Source of the DNA: Actinomycetes bacterium
GTDB lineage: Bacteria; Actinomycetota; Acidimicrobiia; Acidimicrobiales; RAAP-2
Assembly: GCA_021831125.1 (NCBI GenBank)
Contig: JAKBNI010000003.1
Span: forward strand, 1 to 58,640
Reading direction: 5' to 3'
DNA: 58,640 nucleotides
Position 1 is the stretch's first letter. The number at the start of each line of letters is the position of its first letter. Made by a program: the position numbers and the translations under genes. Under the pieces are notes generated by a model. The model saw only the letters and a program-made list of their open reading frames with translations, was not told where the DNA came from and searched no databases. Positions 44,066 through 53,957 of this stretch are shown here, one piece after another.

Positions 44066-44482
44066 CTAGCCGATCACGCTCGCGCAGTGCCAGCACTTCG
44101 TGGCGGCCGCGGGCAGGTCGCTCGAGAGGCACTCGGGGCAGGTCTTGGTGGGCGGGGGCGGCTCGGGCGCCCCGAAGACGGTCGTCCCGCGCTTGGCCAT
44201 GAAGGCGCGGTAGGGCACGACGAGGACGAAGTAGATCACCGCCATGAAGATGACGAAGTAGACGATGGCCGAGATGAAGGCCCCGAGGTTGACCTCCTGT
44301 CCGTTGATGAACCACGTGAGCCCGGGCTTCGCGGGGTTGCCGGCGATGGAGTTGATGAGCGGGGTCACCACGTTCGTGGTGAACGCCGAGATCAGATTGG
44401 AGAACGCGAGGGCGACGACCAGCCCGACCGCGACGACGATCAGGTCGCCGCGCATGAGGAAGTTCTTGAATCCCTTCAGCAT
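44066..44482 (-). CDS. mscL: Large-conductance mechanosensitive channel with C-terminal zinc ribbon
   Basis: The protein has 138 residues. The N-terminal helix FKNFLMRGDLIVVAVGLVVALAF and TM1 (about 15-40), a periplasmic loop, and TM2 (about 66-90) are standard MscL; the pentameric channel opens on membrane stretch to release solutes in osmotic shock. Unlike the classical protein, the cytoplasmic tail ends in a Cys4 zinc ribbon, Cys115-x2-Cys118 and Cys130-x2-Cys133 (CPEC...CWHC). A GGAGGAGG ribosome site precedes ATG 44482, with TAGAGT about 30 bp upstream as a possible -10. Confidence 0.93.
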   Translation of the reverse strand: MLKGFKNFLMRGDLIVVAVGLVVALAFSNLISAFTTNVVTPLINSIAGNPAKPGLTWFINGQEVNLGAFISAIVYFVIFMAVIYFVLVVPYRAFMAKRGTTVFGAPEPPPPTKTCPECLSSDLPAAATKCWHCASVIG

Positions 44483-44542
44483 GGTGCCTCCTCCGACGAT
44501 GCTGCGCCCGACTCTATTGGGTGGGCGCGGGCCGCGTCGGGA

Positions 44543-44925
44543 CTAGGGGCTGGCGACGAGCGACGAGACCGTCGTGACGATCTCCTCCGCGCTGGCGCCG
44601 GGCCCCAGGACGGCGGCGACACCGGCGTCGCGCAGGAGGGCCACGTCGTCGGGCGGGACGATTCCCCCCACCACGACCGGGATGGAAGAGCCTCGCTCGC
44701 GCAGGGCCGCGACCACGAGGGGAGCGAGGGTGAGGTGGGCCCCCGAGAGCATCGAGACGCCCACCACGTCGACGTCCTCGTCGATCGCCGAGGACGCCAC
44801 CGACTCGGGCGTCTGGAAGAGCCCGGTGTAGACGACCTCCATGCCGGCGTCGCGCAGGATCCGCGCGACGACCTTGACCCCACGGTCGTGGCCGTCGAGC
44901 CCGACCTTGGCGACGAGCACCCGGC

Positions 44926-44929
<4 letters not shown>
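44543..44929 (-). CDS. icmB: B12-binding small subunit of an acyl-CoA mutase
   Basis: The protein has 128 residues, a stand-alone cobalamin-binding domain. [10 protein letters not shown] contains the DxHxxG motif, with His14 as the lower cobalt ligand; [10 protein letters not shown] and VVVGGIVPP are the SxL and GG motifs. It binds adenosylcobalamin and associates with the large subunit encoded immediately upstream. The GTG start at 44929 overlaps the large-subunit stop (GTGA). Size and separation match the small subunit of isobutyryl-CoA mutase (about 136 aa) rather than the fused B12 domain of methylmalonyl-CoA mutase. A 60-bp gap separates it from mscL. Confidence 0.85.
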
Positions 44930-46566
<1,637 letters not shown>

Positions 46567-46618
46567 TCGGGGACCTCCTTGTCGGCCGCGTCCAGCATAG
46601 GGTCGGCCCCCGTCGGGC

Positions 46619-48121
46619 TCAGTCCGAGGGGTCGGCGATCTCCAGGGCCAGCAGGGGGGCCGAGGCCTTGTTGAGGCACTCGAGGTACTCGGCCGCCCCC
46701 CGGCTGTCGGCCACCACGCCCCCGCCGGCCTGCACGGTGGCCCAGCCGTCGGCCAGGGCGACCGTGCGGATGGTGATGGCGAAGTCGGCGTTGCCCGAGA
46801 GGGCGAAGTAACCGACCGCCCCCCCGTAGGGGCCCCGGAAGGTGGGCTCGAACTCGTCGATGATCTCCATCGCGCGCACCTTCGGGGCCCCCGACAGGGT
46901 GCCGGCGGGGAAGACCGCGTCGAAGGCGTCGAAGGCGTCGAGGCCCGGTCGCAGCCGGCCGTCCACGTGGCTCACCAGGTGCATGAGGTGGCTGAAGCGC
47001 TCGACGTGGGCCAGCTGCTCGACGCGCACCGAGCCGGGCTCGGCGACCTTGCCGATGTCGTTGCGCCCGAGGTCGACGAGCATGACGTGCTCGGCGATCT
47101 CCTTCTCGTCCGAGGTGACCTCGACCTCGAGCGCCCGGTCCTCCTCCTCGGTGGCGCCGCGGGGTCGGGTGCCGGCGATGGGCCGGGTCGAGACGACCCC
47201 GTCGTGGACGCGGACCAGCATCTCGGGGCTCGCCCCGACGAGCTGGCGCTCGCCGGCGTCGATCAGGTACATGTAGGGCGAGGGGTTGAGCGCCCGCAGC
47301 ACCCGGTAGAGCGTGAGCGGGTCGACCCTCGTGGGCCGACGGAACTGCTGGCTCGGCACCACCTGGAAGACGTCGCCGTCGTGGATGTAGGCGCGGGCTC
47401 GCTCGACGACTGCCTCGTAGCGCTCGGGCGTGAAGTTGGAGAGCCGCGCGGCGATCTCGCGCACCGCGATCGTCGCGCGCTGGTCGGGCGCCGTGGCGAC
47501 GAGTCGCTCGGTGAGGGCGTCGGGGGCGGGCGCCGGGGCGAGGAGCGCCTCGACCAGCTCCTCGAGGCGGGTGCGCGCGTCGCGGTAGCTCTCCTCGGGG
47601 GAGCCCTCGACGAGGGCGAGGGCGACCACGGTGGTCGAGTGGCGCAGGTGGTCACAGATCAGCATCGCCCCGGGGAAGCCGAAGTCCACCTCGGGCCAGG
47701 ACGGCTCGCCGGGGTGCCCCGGGAGTCGCTCGAGGCGGCGCACGTGGTCGTAGCTGACAAAGCCGACCGCCCCGCCGATCAGGTCGGGCAGCTCCGGGGT
47801 GGGGGCGACCCGGTAGCGGCCGAGCCGGGCGCGCAGCGCGGCGAGCGGGGACGGCTCGCTCAGCGCGCCGTAGTCCGCCCCGGCGACGGTCTCGCCCCCC
47901 GGGGTCGTGAGCCGCCAGAGCCGGTCGAGCCCCACGAAGGAGTACCGACCGGTCGTCTCGGCGAGGGCCGCGCTCTCGAGCAGGAAGAAGGCCCGCCCCC
48001 GGAGCCGGTCGTAGAGGGTGACCGGTGTCTCGCGGTCGAGCTGGAGGGTGGCGGTGAGTGGGATCACGTTGTAGCCCGCGCCGACGAGCCCGTCGAAGCC
48101 GGCCCTCGTGAGCGTCTCCAC
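46619..48121 (-). CDS. trpE: Anthranilate synthase component I
   Basis: The protein has 500 residues; it makes anthranilate from chorismate, the first step of tryptophan synthesis, with ammonia supplied by TrpG. The C-terminal chorismate-binding domain is complete: [89 protein letters not shown] and the [10 protein letters not shown] end. The N-terminal LLES element (FFLLESAAL), the Trp feedback site, is also present, so feedback inhibition is expected. The GTG 48121 start is set by TAACCT 6 nt upstream. It is divergent from trpG with only 35 bp between, unlike the usual trpE-trpG operon. Confidence 0.95.
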   Translation of the reverse strand: METLTRAGFDGLVGAGYNVIPLTATLQLDRETPVTLYDRLRGRAFFLLESAALAETTGRYSFVGLDRLWRLTTPGGETVAGADYGALSEPSPLAALRARLGRYRVAPTPELPDLIGGAVGFVSYDHVRRLERLPGHPGEPSWPEVDFGFPGAMLICDHLRHSTTVVALALVEGSPEESYRDARTRLEELVEALLAPAPAPDALTERLVATAPDQRATIAVREIAARLSNFTPERYEAVVERARAYIHDGDVFQVVPSQQFRRPTRVDPLTLYRVLRALNPSPYMYLIDAGERQLVGASPEMLVRVHDGVVSTRPIAGTRPRGATEEEDRALEVEVTSDEKEIAEHVMLVDLGRNDIGKVAEPGSVRVEQLAHVERFSHLMHLVSHVDGRLRPGLDAFDAFDAVFPAGTLSGAPKVRAMEIIDEFEPTFRGPYGGAVGYFALSGNADFAITIRTVALADGWATVQAGGGVVADSRGAAEYLECLNKASAPLLALEIADPSD

Positions 48122-48127
48122 GCCGAG

Positions 48128-48133
48128 AGGTTA
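48128..48133 (-). promoter_or_regulatory. Leaderless -10 box (TAACCT) of trpE
   Basis: TAACCT on the minus strand, 6 nt before GTG 48121. It is 11 bp from the trpG box on the other strand, so the two promoters physically overlap. Confidence 0.5.
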
Positions 48134-48144
48134 ACCACCGGCCG

Positions 48145-48150
48145 TAGGAT
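48145..48150 (+). promoter_or_regulatory. Leaderless -10 box (TAGGAT) of trpG
   Basis: TAGGAT, 6 nt before ATG 48157. The -35 position for this promoter would fall on the start of the trpE transcript. Confidence 0.5.
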
Positions 48151-48156
48151 TGGCCG

Positions 48157-48822
48157 ATGGACGCCTCGACGCGCGTGCTCGTGGTCGACAACTACGACTC
48201 GTTCGTCTACAACGTCGTCCAGTACCTCGCCGAGCTCGGGGCCGAGCCGGTCGTGCGCCGCAACGACGACGTCACCCCCGAGGACCTCGAAGGGCTCGGG
48301 GTCGCCGGAGTCGTCCTCTCACCCGGTCCGGGACACCCGCGGGCGGCGGGCTGCGACGTGGCGATGGTGCGCCACTGCCTGGGTGCTTGGGTCCCGCTGC
48401 TCGGTATCTGCCTCGGCCACCAGGCGATCGCCGAAGCCCTCGGGGGCCGGGTCGTCCACGCCCCCGAGCTCGTCCACGGGCGCGCGAGCGTGGTCACCCA
48501 CGACGCCGCGGGGTTCTTCCGCGACGTCGCCGACCCGCTCGTCGTCGGGCGTTACCACTCGTTGGTCGTCGACGCCGACTCCCTGCCCGAGGGACTCGAG
48601 GTCAGCGCGCGCGCGCACGGGCTCGTGATGGGCATCCGTCACCGGCGCGCCCCCATCGAGGGCGTGCAGTTCCACCCCGAGTCGGTCCTGACCCAGGACG
48701 GCCACCTCATGCTCGCCAACTGGCTCGAGTCGATCGGGGTGGCGCGCGCGCGCGAACGGGCCGCGGCGCTCGCCCGGCGCGCCGAGGCGGTGCGCGCGGT
48801 GCTGCCCGTTCCCGGCCCCTAG
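48157..48822 (+). CDS. trpG: Anthranilate synthase component II (glutamine amidotransferase)
   Basis: The protein has 221 residues, a class I glutamine amidotransferase that feeds ammonia to TrpE. VDNYDSFVYNVVQYL at the N-terminus, VLSPGPGHP, the nucleophile Cys85 in LGICLGHQAI, and the His-x-Glu pair in GVQFHPESVLT are all present. It may also serve aminodeoxychorismate synthase (PabA) if there is only one copy; the divergent trpE next door favours the tryptophan role. It starts at ATG 48157 in a leaderless context. The stop overlaps the convergent peptidase gene by 4 bp. No other trp gene is in the window. Confidence 0.92.
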   Translation: MDASTRVLVVDNYDSFVYNVVQYLAELGAEPVVRRNDDVTPEDLEGLGVAGVVLSPGPGHPRAAGCDVAMVRHCLGAWVPLLGICLGHQAIAEALGGRVVHAPELVHGRASVVTHDAAGFFRDVADPLVVGRYHSLVVDADSLPEGLEVSARAHGLVMGIRHRRAPIEGVQFHPESVLTQDGHLMLANWLESIGVARARERAAALARRAEAVRAVLPVPGP

Positions 48823-49553
48823 GCGAACGACCCGCCGACGCCCACCCGGGTCTCGACCGCCCCGTCGGCGCCGCGCTCGACGCGGTAGGCGGCCGGGCCG
48901 GACTCCGGGTCGCAGTCGACGTCGGCGACCACCCGCGTGGCGGTGTCGCCCTCGTACCACAGGCCCACGTGGTCGTCGGTCGCGAAGCTCGTGGGCAGCG
49001 ACCCGTCGGCGACGAGGCGCTGGAGGAGGGGGCGGCGCTGGGTCTCGGAGTCGTAGTGCACACCGTTGCCGTAGGGCACGAGGGCGAGGCCGTCGTAGAC
49101 CGGGGCGAGGGTGGGGCCGAAGGAGTCGGTCGGCCCGCCGACGTGCCAACAGATCGACCCGGCCGAGACCCCGCCGAGGATGACGCCTCGCTCCCACGCC
49201 TCGCGCAGGGCGGCGTCGACCCCGTGGAGCCGCCACAGGGCGAGCAGGTTGGCCACCGAGCCCCCGCCCACCCAGACGAGGTCGGACCCGCAGAGCCGCT
49301 CGACCGGGTCGGCCGAGGGCTGGGGGAACACGCGGAACCACGTGACGTCGCAGCCCGTCGCGGCGAAGGCCTCGAAGGCCATCGCGTAGCTCGAGGTCGG
49401 GTCGCCCGCGGCCGTCTCGAGCACGCACACGCGCGGGCGCGTCCGGCCCGTCCGGGCGAGCGCGTCGAGGACCATCGCGCCCGGGCGCATCGTCCCCTGG
49501 GTCGGGCCCGGAACCCAGCCGCCGGAGGTCGCGAGGATGCGGGGGGTCGTCAC
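48819..49553 (-). CDS. Peptidase E-like serine hydrolase (family S51)
   Basis: The protein has 244 residues. The VWVGGGSVANLLALWR loop, the nucleophile elbow ILGGVSAGSICW with Ser130, and His166 in YGNGVHYDSE reproduce the S51 arrangement (Ser-His separation of about 36-37 as in dipeptidase E). Family members are alpha-aspartyl dipeptidases or cyanophycinases; the short length fits peptidase E-like proteins better than cyanophycinase. It is cytosolic, without a signal peptide. GTG 49553 is 6 nt after TAGAAC on the minus strand. Confidence 0.85.
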   Translation of the reverse strand: MTTPRILATSGGWVPGPTQGTMRPGAMVLDALARTGRTRPRVCVLETAAGDPTSSYAMAFEAFAATGCDVTWFRVFPQPSADPVERLCGSDLVWVGGGSVANLLALWRLHGVDAALREAWERGVILGGVSAGSICWHVGGPTDSFGPTLAPVYDGLALVPYGNGVHYDSETQRRPLLQRLVADGSLPTSFATDDHVGLWYEGDTATRVVADVDCDPESGPAAYRVERGADGAVETRVGVGGSFA

Positions 49554-49559
49554 GGGAAC

Positions 49560-49565
49560 GTTCTA
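49560..49565 (-). promoter_or_regulatory. Leaderless -10 candidate (TAGAAC) of the S51 peptidase gene
   Basis: TAGAAC on the minus strand with 6 nt to GTG 49553; the final base deviates from TANNNT. The divergent acyl-CoA dehydrogenase gene has TAGGAT at 49583-49588. Confidence 0.4.
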
Positions 49566-49609
49566 GCGGAAGGGGGGCTGCGTAGGATGCGTCGGTACAG
49601 AGGAGGGCC

Positions 49610-50809
49610 ATGGCCGAGACGATCACCGACCTCGACGCGCGCATCGACGCGCTGCTCGCCGAGGTCCCCCCGCGCGAGGTCGACCCGACCACCTTCCTCG
49701 GCGCGCAGTTCGACCGCGGCCTCGCCTGGGTGCACTTCGCGGAGGGCTGCGGCGGCCTCGCGGGCAGTCCCGCCGAGCAACAGCACACCATGGTCCGGCT
49801 TCTGAACGCCGGCGCGCCCACGGCGATGCTGCGCAACGTCATCGGCTACGGGATGGTCGCCCCGACGATCGCGGTGCACGGCACCGAGGAGCAGAAGTCG
49901 CGCTTCCTGCGGCCCCTCTTCACCGGCGAGGAGGTGTGGTGCCAGCTCTTCAGCGAGCCCGGCGCCGGCTCGGACGTCGCGAGCCTGGCCACTCGGGCCG
50001 AGCGCGACGGCGACGAGTGGCTCCTCAACGGCCAGAAGGTCTGGACGACCCTCGCCCACGTGGCGAGCTACGGGCTGATCATCGCGCGCACCGACCCCGA
50101 CCAGCCCAAGCACCGGGGGATCACGGCCTTCCTGGTGGACATGCACGCGCCCGGGGTCGAGGTGCGCCCCCTCTACCAGGCGACGGGCGAGGCGGAGTTC
50201 AACGAGTGCTTCTTCACCGACGCGCGCGTGCCCGACACCCGGCGCCTGGGCGGGGTGGGCGAGGGCTGGACCGTCGCCATCACGACGCTGATGAACGAGC
50301 GGGTCTCGATCGGCGGCGGCGTGCCGCCGCGCGACTCGGGCCTCATCGGCCAGGCCCTCACGCTGTGGCGCGAGCGCTGGTCCGGGCGCGTCGACGCCCA
50401 CGCGAGCGCGGTGCGCGCGCGCGTGATGGAGGCCTGGGTCCGCGCCGAGGTGTCGCGGCTCACGAACTGGCGCGCGAGCGACCTGCGCGACGCCGGGACC
50501 CCGGGGCCGGAGGGTTCGGTCGCCAAGCTCGCCTCGGCCGAGGGCAACCAGCGCCTGAGCGAGCTGTGCGTCGACCTGCTCGGGGCCGAGGGGATGCTCT
50601 ACGGCTCGGCGTTCCCACTGGTGCGCCCCACCGAGACGAGCTACGCGAGTGGCGACGTGCGCAAGGTCTTCATCCGCTCGCGGGCGAACTCCATCGAAGG
50701 GGGCACCAGCGAGGTGATGCGCAACATCATCGGCGAGCGGGTGCTCGGCCTGGCCGGTGAGCCCCGCGCCGACAAGGGCGTCGCCTGGAAGGACGTGCCC
50801 CGGGGCTAG
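49610..50809 (+). CDS. Acyl-CoA dehydrogenase family protein
   Basis: The protein has 399 residues. The FAD/substrate loop QLFSEPGAGSDVASLATRAERDGDEWLLNGQKVWTT is the standard ACAD signature 1. The C-terminal RSRANSIEGGTSEVMRNIIGERVLGLAG is signature 2. At the position of the catalytic Glu in MCAD-type enzymes (YEGT) the sequence reads GGT, as in many actinobacterial FadE proteins. Those often use a Glu from another site or act on unusual acyl-CoAs (branched chain or steroid side chain), so the substrate is open. It has a good AGAGGAGGGCC ribosome site before ATG 49610. It could serve the same branched-acyl metabolism as the nearby mutase, but is not in its operon. Confidence 0.9.
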   Translation: MAETITDLDARIDALLAEVPPREVDPTTFLGAQFDRGLAWVHFAEGCGGLAGSPAEQQHTMVRLLNAGAPTAMLRNVIGYGMVAPTIAVHGTEEQKSRFLRPLFTGEEVWCQLFSEPGAGSDVASLATRAERDGDEWLLNGQKVWTTLAHVASYGLIIARTDPDQPKHRGITAFLVDMHAPGVEVRPLYQATGEAEFNECFFTDARVPDTRRLGGVGEGWTVAITTLMNERVSIGGGVPPRDSGLIGQALTLWRERWSGRVDAHASAVRARVMEAWVRAEVSRLTNWRASDLRDAGTPGPEGSVAKLASAEGNQRLSELCVDLLGAEGMLYGSAFPLVRPTETSYASGDVRKVFIRSRANSIEGGTSEVMRNIIGERVLGLAGEPRADKGVAWKDVPRG

Positions 50810-50826
50810 CGCCGGGGCGTCGCGTC

Positions 50827-51288
50827 GTGGACCCCTCCGCCGTCGCCGACTACCGGGCCGCCACCGAGGAGTTCCTCGCCGCGGCGGCCCTGGCCGGGCC
50901 GCCCGCGCTCGACCGCCGGGTGGCCGACGGCTGGAGCGCGCGCCAGGTGATCCACCACGTCGCCGACGCCGAGGCCCAGTCCTACGCGCGGCTGCGCCGG
51001 CTGCTCGCCGAGCCCGGGCCCCTCATCCAGGGCTACGACGAGGGGGCCTGGGCCGCGTGTCCGGCGCTCGGCTACGAGGAGTTGGCGGTCGAGAACGCCC
51101 TCGCCGTCTTTCGCGCGGTGCGCGCCGCCAGCGCCGACCTGCTCGAGCGGCTCACGCCCGAGGACCTCGCGCGCGAGGGACGGCACACGGAGTCGGGCGC
51201 CTACAGCGTCACGACCTGGCTCGAGACCTACACCCGTCACCCGCGCGAGCACGCCGCCCAACTGGCCGAGGCGCTGGCGGCGGGGTAG
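50827..51288 (+). CDS. DinB-like metal-dependent protein (DinB_2 type)
   Basis: The protein has 153 residues, a four-helix bundle. WSARQVIHHVADAEAQSYARLRRLL and the C-terminal YTRHPREHAAQLAEAL supply the three His residues (HH in helix 2, HxxxH in helix 4) expected to bind one metal. Members of this superfamily include mycothiol- and bacillithiol-dependent S-transferases and isomerases, which fits an actinobacterium. The particular reaction is unknown. It follows the acyl-CoA dehydrogenase by 17 bp, probably in one transcript, and its stop is 2 bp from the convergent Rv2466c-like gene. Confidence 0.8.
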   Translation: MDPSAVADYRAATEEFLAAAALAGPPALDRRVADGWSARQVIHHVADAEAQSYARLRRLLAEPGPLIQGYDEGAWAACPALGYEELAVENALAVFRAVRAASADLLERLTPEDLAREGRHTESGAYSVTTWLETYTRHPREHAAQLAEALAAG

Positions 51289-51290
51289 CG

Positions 51291-51893
51291 CTAGTCGAAG
51301 ACGGGGCTGAGCGTCCGGCTGCGCTTGAGCTCGTAGAAGCCCGGGGTCGCCATCACCGCGAGGACCCCGTCGAGCAGACGTCCGGCCGCCTCGCCCTTGG
51401 GCGCCGGGGTGACGACGGGCCCGAAGATGGCCTGACCGGCAACGTGGATGACCGGGGTGCCGACCTCGTAGCCGACGGGCTCCATGCCGGCCGCGTGGCT
51501 GGCGCGTAGGGCCTCGTCGAAGCCGGTCGTGGCGGCCGCCTCGGCGAGGTCGGCCTCGAGACCGACGTCGGCCAGGGCGGCGGCGACGACGGCCGCGCGG
51601 TCCTTCTCCCCGCCGGGGTGGATGCGCGTGCCCATCGCCGAGTAGAGGGGCTCGACGACACCGGGCCCGTAGCGCTGTTCGGCGGCGATCAGGACGCGCA
51701 CCGGACCCCAGCCGTCGTCGAGGAAGGCCCGGTAGTCGGCGGGCAGGTCGCGGCCCTCGTTGAGCACCGACAGGCTCATCACGTGGAAGGCGACTTCGAG
51801 GTCGCGCACCGTGGAGGCCTCGAGCAGCCACCGGGAGGTGAGCCACGCCCAGGGGCAGAGGGGGTCGACCCAGAGGTCTACGCGGTCGGTCAT
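51291..51893 (-). CDS. Rv2466c-like mycothiol-dependent oxidoreductase, CPWA active site
   Basis: The protein has 200 residues, a DsbA-like thioredoxin fold. The sequence follows Mycobacterium tuberculosis Rv2466c closely from end to end as I recall it (DPLCPWAWLTSRWLLE, FHVMSLSVLNEGRDLP, WGPVRVLIAAEQ, GTPVIHV, FYELKRSRT). Rv2466c has a CPWC motif and reduces disulphides or nitro-prodrugs with mycothiol. Here the second Cys is Ala16, leaving only Cys13, so a monothiol mechanism relying on mycothiol is expected. It lies 23 bp after the M20 peptidase gene with a GAGG ribosome site, likely in the same transcript. Confidence 0.85.
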   Translation of the reverse strand: MTDRVDLWVDPLCPWAWLTSRWLLEASTVRDLEVAFHVMSLSVLNEGRDLPADYRAFLDDGWGPVRVLIAAEQRYGPGVVEPLYSAMGTRIHPGGEKDRAAVVAAALADVGLEADLAEAAATTGFDEALRASHAAGMEPVGYEVGTPVIHVAGQAIFGPVVTPAPKGEAAGRLLDGVLAVMATPGFYELKRSRTLSPVFD

Positions 51894-51915
51894 GGGGGAA
51901 CCTCGCTCGATGGTG

Positions 51916-53313
51916 TCAGCGTGCGGCGTGCGCCGCGACCACGGTAGTCACCGCGTTGGCGACCCCGACCGCCGTGGGCAGGTCGAGCATCTCGTCGATG
52001 GCGTGGGCGTTGGCCCCCGGCCCCCCGACCCCGGTGGCGACGAACTGGACCCCGGGGTAGCGCCGGGCGAGCGAGCCGAGGAAGGGGATGGAGCCGCCCT
52101 CGCCGGTGTAGCCGAGCGGCTGGCCGAAGGCATCCTGCGAGGCGGCCTGGAGGGCCTCGTGCAGCCAGGGCGCGAACGTCGGGGCGACCCACCCGTCGCC
52201 CGGGTGCTGGGGCACGACGCGCACGTGCGCGCCCGAGGGCACGTCGGTGGTGAGGGCCCGCTCGATGGCCGCCAGGGCCGGCGCCGCGGCGACCGTGGGG
52301 GGCAGGCGGAACGAGAGGGTGGCCGTGGTGAAGGGGCGCAGCACGTTGCCCGCGTCGGCCGGCGCCGGGATGCCGGCCATCCCGATGGTCGAGAGCGTCG
52401 GGCGCCAGGTCTTGTTGAGGATCCGGTCCTCGGCGTCGGCGCCCATGAGCCGCACGCCCTCGAGCAGGGGCAGGCCCTGGGCGGCGACGTCGCCGAACTG
52501 CGCCGCGAGCGTGCGCGCGGCGTCGCGGTGCTCGGCCCGGATCTCGGCGTGCAGCTCGCCCAGCAGGACCCGACCGGTCTCGGCGTCCTCGAGGCGGTCC
52601 ATGAGCTGGCGCAGGACGCGGAACGAGGAGGGCACGACGCCGCTCGTCGAGCCCGAGTGCTGGCCCTGGGAGAGCACCGAGACGGTCACCTCCACGTTGA
52701 CGTTGCCTCGCAGCGAGGTCGTCACCCACAGACGGTCGTAGGAGACGGCCCCCGAGTCCAGGCAGATCAGGAGCTGGACGTCGCCGAGGTGTTCGGCCAG
52801 GTGGTCGAGGTAGGCCTCGAGGTCGGGGCTGCCGCTCTCCTCGCTCGCCTCGATCAGTACCACGCAGCGCCCGTGGGGCGTGCCGGCGGCCTCGAGGGCC
52901 TCGAGGGCGCTGAGGGCGGCGAAGGCCGCGTAGCCGTCGTCGGAGACCCCTCGGGCGTAGACCCGGTCCCCCCGGCGCACCGGGCTCCAGGGCGCGAGAC
53001 CCTCGGACCAGTCCCCGAGGGGCGGCTGCTTGTCGAGGTGGCCGTAGAGCACGACGGTCCCGTCCGTCGGGCCCGTCGCCTCGACGGTCACGACGAGCGT
53101 CGGGGTGCGCCCGGGCAGGCGCACGACCTCGACACGGTGGCGTGCGAGCTCTCGACGCCGGGCCCAGTCGGCGAGCAGCTGGGCGGCGCGCTCGAGCTGG
53201 CCGGAACCCTCCCAGTCCGGGTCGAACTGGGGCGAGAGCGCGGGGATCGCGCCGAACTCCATCAGGGGGTCGAGGGCGGTGCGTTCGAAGTCGGCGAGGG
53301 TGAGCAGCGGCAT
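51916..53313 (-). CDS. M20 family metallodipeptidase
   Basis: The protein has 465 residues. Two-zinc peptidase ligands are visible in order: VLYGHLDKQP (His, Asp), GVSDDGYAAF (bridging Asp), IEASEESGSPD (catalytic Glu and zinc Glu), ICLDSGAV (Asp), and NAHAIDEMLDLP (C-terminal His). A dimerisation lid domain (about 205-385) sits in the middle. This matches carnosinase-like or PepV-type dipeptidases of cytosolic location. It starts at ATG 53313, 7 nt after TAGCCT. The downstream Rv2466c-like gene is 22 bp away. Confidence 0.9.
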   Translation of the reverse strand: MPLLTLADFERTALDPLMEFGAIPALSPQFDPDWEGSGQLERAAQLLADWARRRELARHRVEVVRLPGRTPTLVVTVEATGPTDGTVVLYGHLDKQPPLGDWSEGLAPWSPVRRGDRVYARGVSDDGYAAFAALSALEALEAAGTPHGRCVVLIEASEESGSPDLEAYLDHLAEHLGDVQLLICLDSGAVSYDRLWVTTSLRGNVNVEVTVSVLSQGQHSGSTSGVVPSSFRVLRQLMDRLEDAETGRVLLGELHAEIRAEHRDAARTLAAQFGDVAAQGLPLLEGVRLMGADAEDRILNKTWRPTLSTIGMAGIPAPADAGNVLRPFTTATLSFRLPPTVAAAPALAAIERALTTDVPSGAHVRVVPQHPGDGWVAPTFAPWLHEALQAASQDAFGQPLGYTGEGGSIPFLGSLARRYPGVQFVATGVGGPGANAHAIDEMLDLPTAVGVANAVTTVVAAHAAR

Positions 53314-53320
53314 GGCTGCG

Positions 53321-53326
53321 AGGCTA
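53321..53326 (-). promoter_or_regulatory. Leaderless -10 box (TAGCCT) of the M20 gene
   Basis: TAGCCT on the minus strand, 7 nt before ATG 53313; it overlaps the end of the glycosylase gene (stop at 53324). Confidence 0.45.
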
Positions 53327-53950
53327 CCGGGCCCGCTCGAGCTCGACGGCCCGCCAGCAGTACCACGCGACCTCCGAGCGCACCCCGGCGAAGGGGTCCC
53401 CGAGGGGCCTCAGGGCCCGTTCGCTCACCATCTCGTCGAGCCCGTGCAGGAGGCTCCAGCCGTGACGCACCCCGAAGTCGCCGGTCGGCCACACGTCGGG
53501 TCGGCCCAGGGTGTGCATGAGGTACATGTGGGCGCTCCACACTCCCAGCCCGCGCACGGCGACGACCTCGGCCGTCACGTCGGACTCGCTCATCGTCGCG
53601 TGGCGCGAGAGCGCGAGACGTCCGTCGAGGGTCCGCTCAGCCAGGTCGGCCATGGCGGTCGCCTTGGCGTTGGAGAGCCCGACTCCGCGTAGGCGGTCGT
53701 GGCCCGCCGCGAGGATCGCCTCGGGGGTGACGTCGCCCTGGCAGAGCTCGACGACCCGGGCGTGGATCGTGGCGGCGGCCTTGGTCGCGAGGAGCTGGTA
53801 GGTCACCGAGCGGGTCAGGTTCGCGAAGCGCGCGGCGACCGGCGCGGCGCGCCGGCGCGGTGGGGGTCCGACCCGGCGCACGAGGGCCCGAAAGGCCGGG
53901 TCCGCCCGGACGATCGCCCGAGCCGTCGCCGCGGGGTCGGGTCGAGTCAC
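53324..53950 (-). CDS. AlkA-like DNA-3-methyladenine glycosylase (HhH-GPD)
   Basis: The protein has 208 residues. The helix-hairpin-helix (about 100-125, RGVGLSNAKATAMADLA) and the GPD region with GLGVWSAHMYLMHTLGRPDVWPTGDFGVRHG are clear. The Asp in PTGDFGV is the catalytic residue of AlkA-type enzymes. It removes alkylated purines from DNA in base-excision repair. It lacks the extra N-terminal domain of E. coli AlkA and is of the short form common in bacteria. It follows the LysR gene by only 7 bp, so it may share that transcript. GTG 53950 is the only reasonable start. Confidence 0.9.
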   Translation of the reverse strand: MTRPDPAATARAIVRADPAFRALVRRVGPPPRRRAAPVAARFANLTRSVTYQLLATKAAATIHARVVELCQGDVTPEAILAAGHDRLRGVGLSNAKATAMADLAERTLDGRLALSRHATMSESDVTAEVVAVRGLGVWSAHMYLMHTLGRPDVWPTGDFGVRHGWSLLHGLDEMVSERALRPLGDPFAGVRSEVAWYCWRAVELERAR

Positions 53951-53957
53951 GCTTGAA

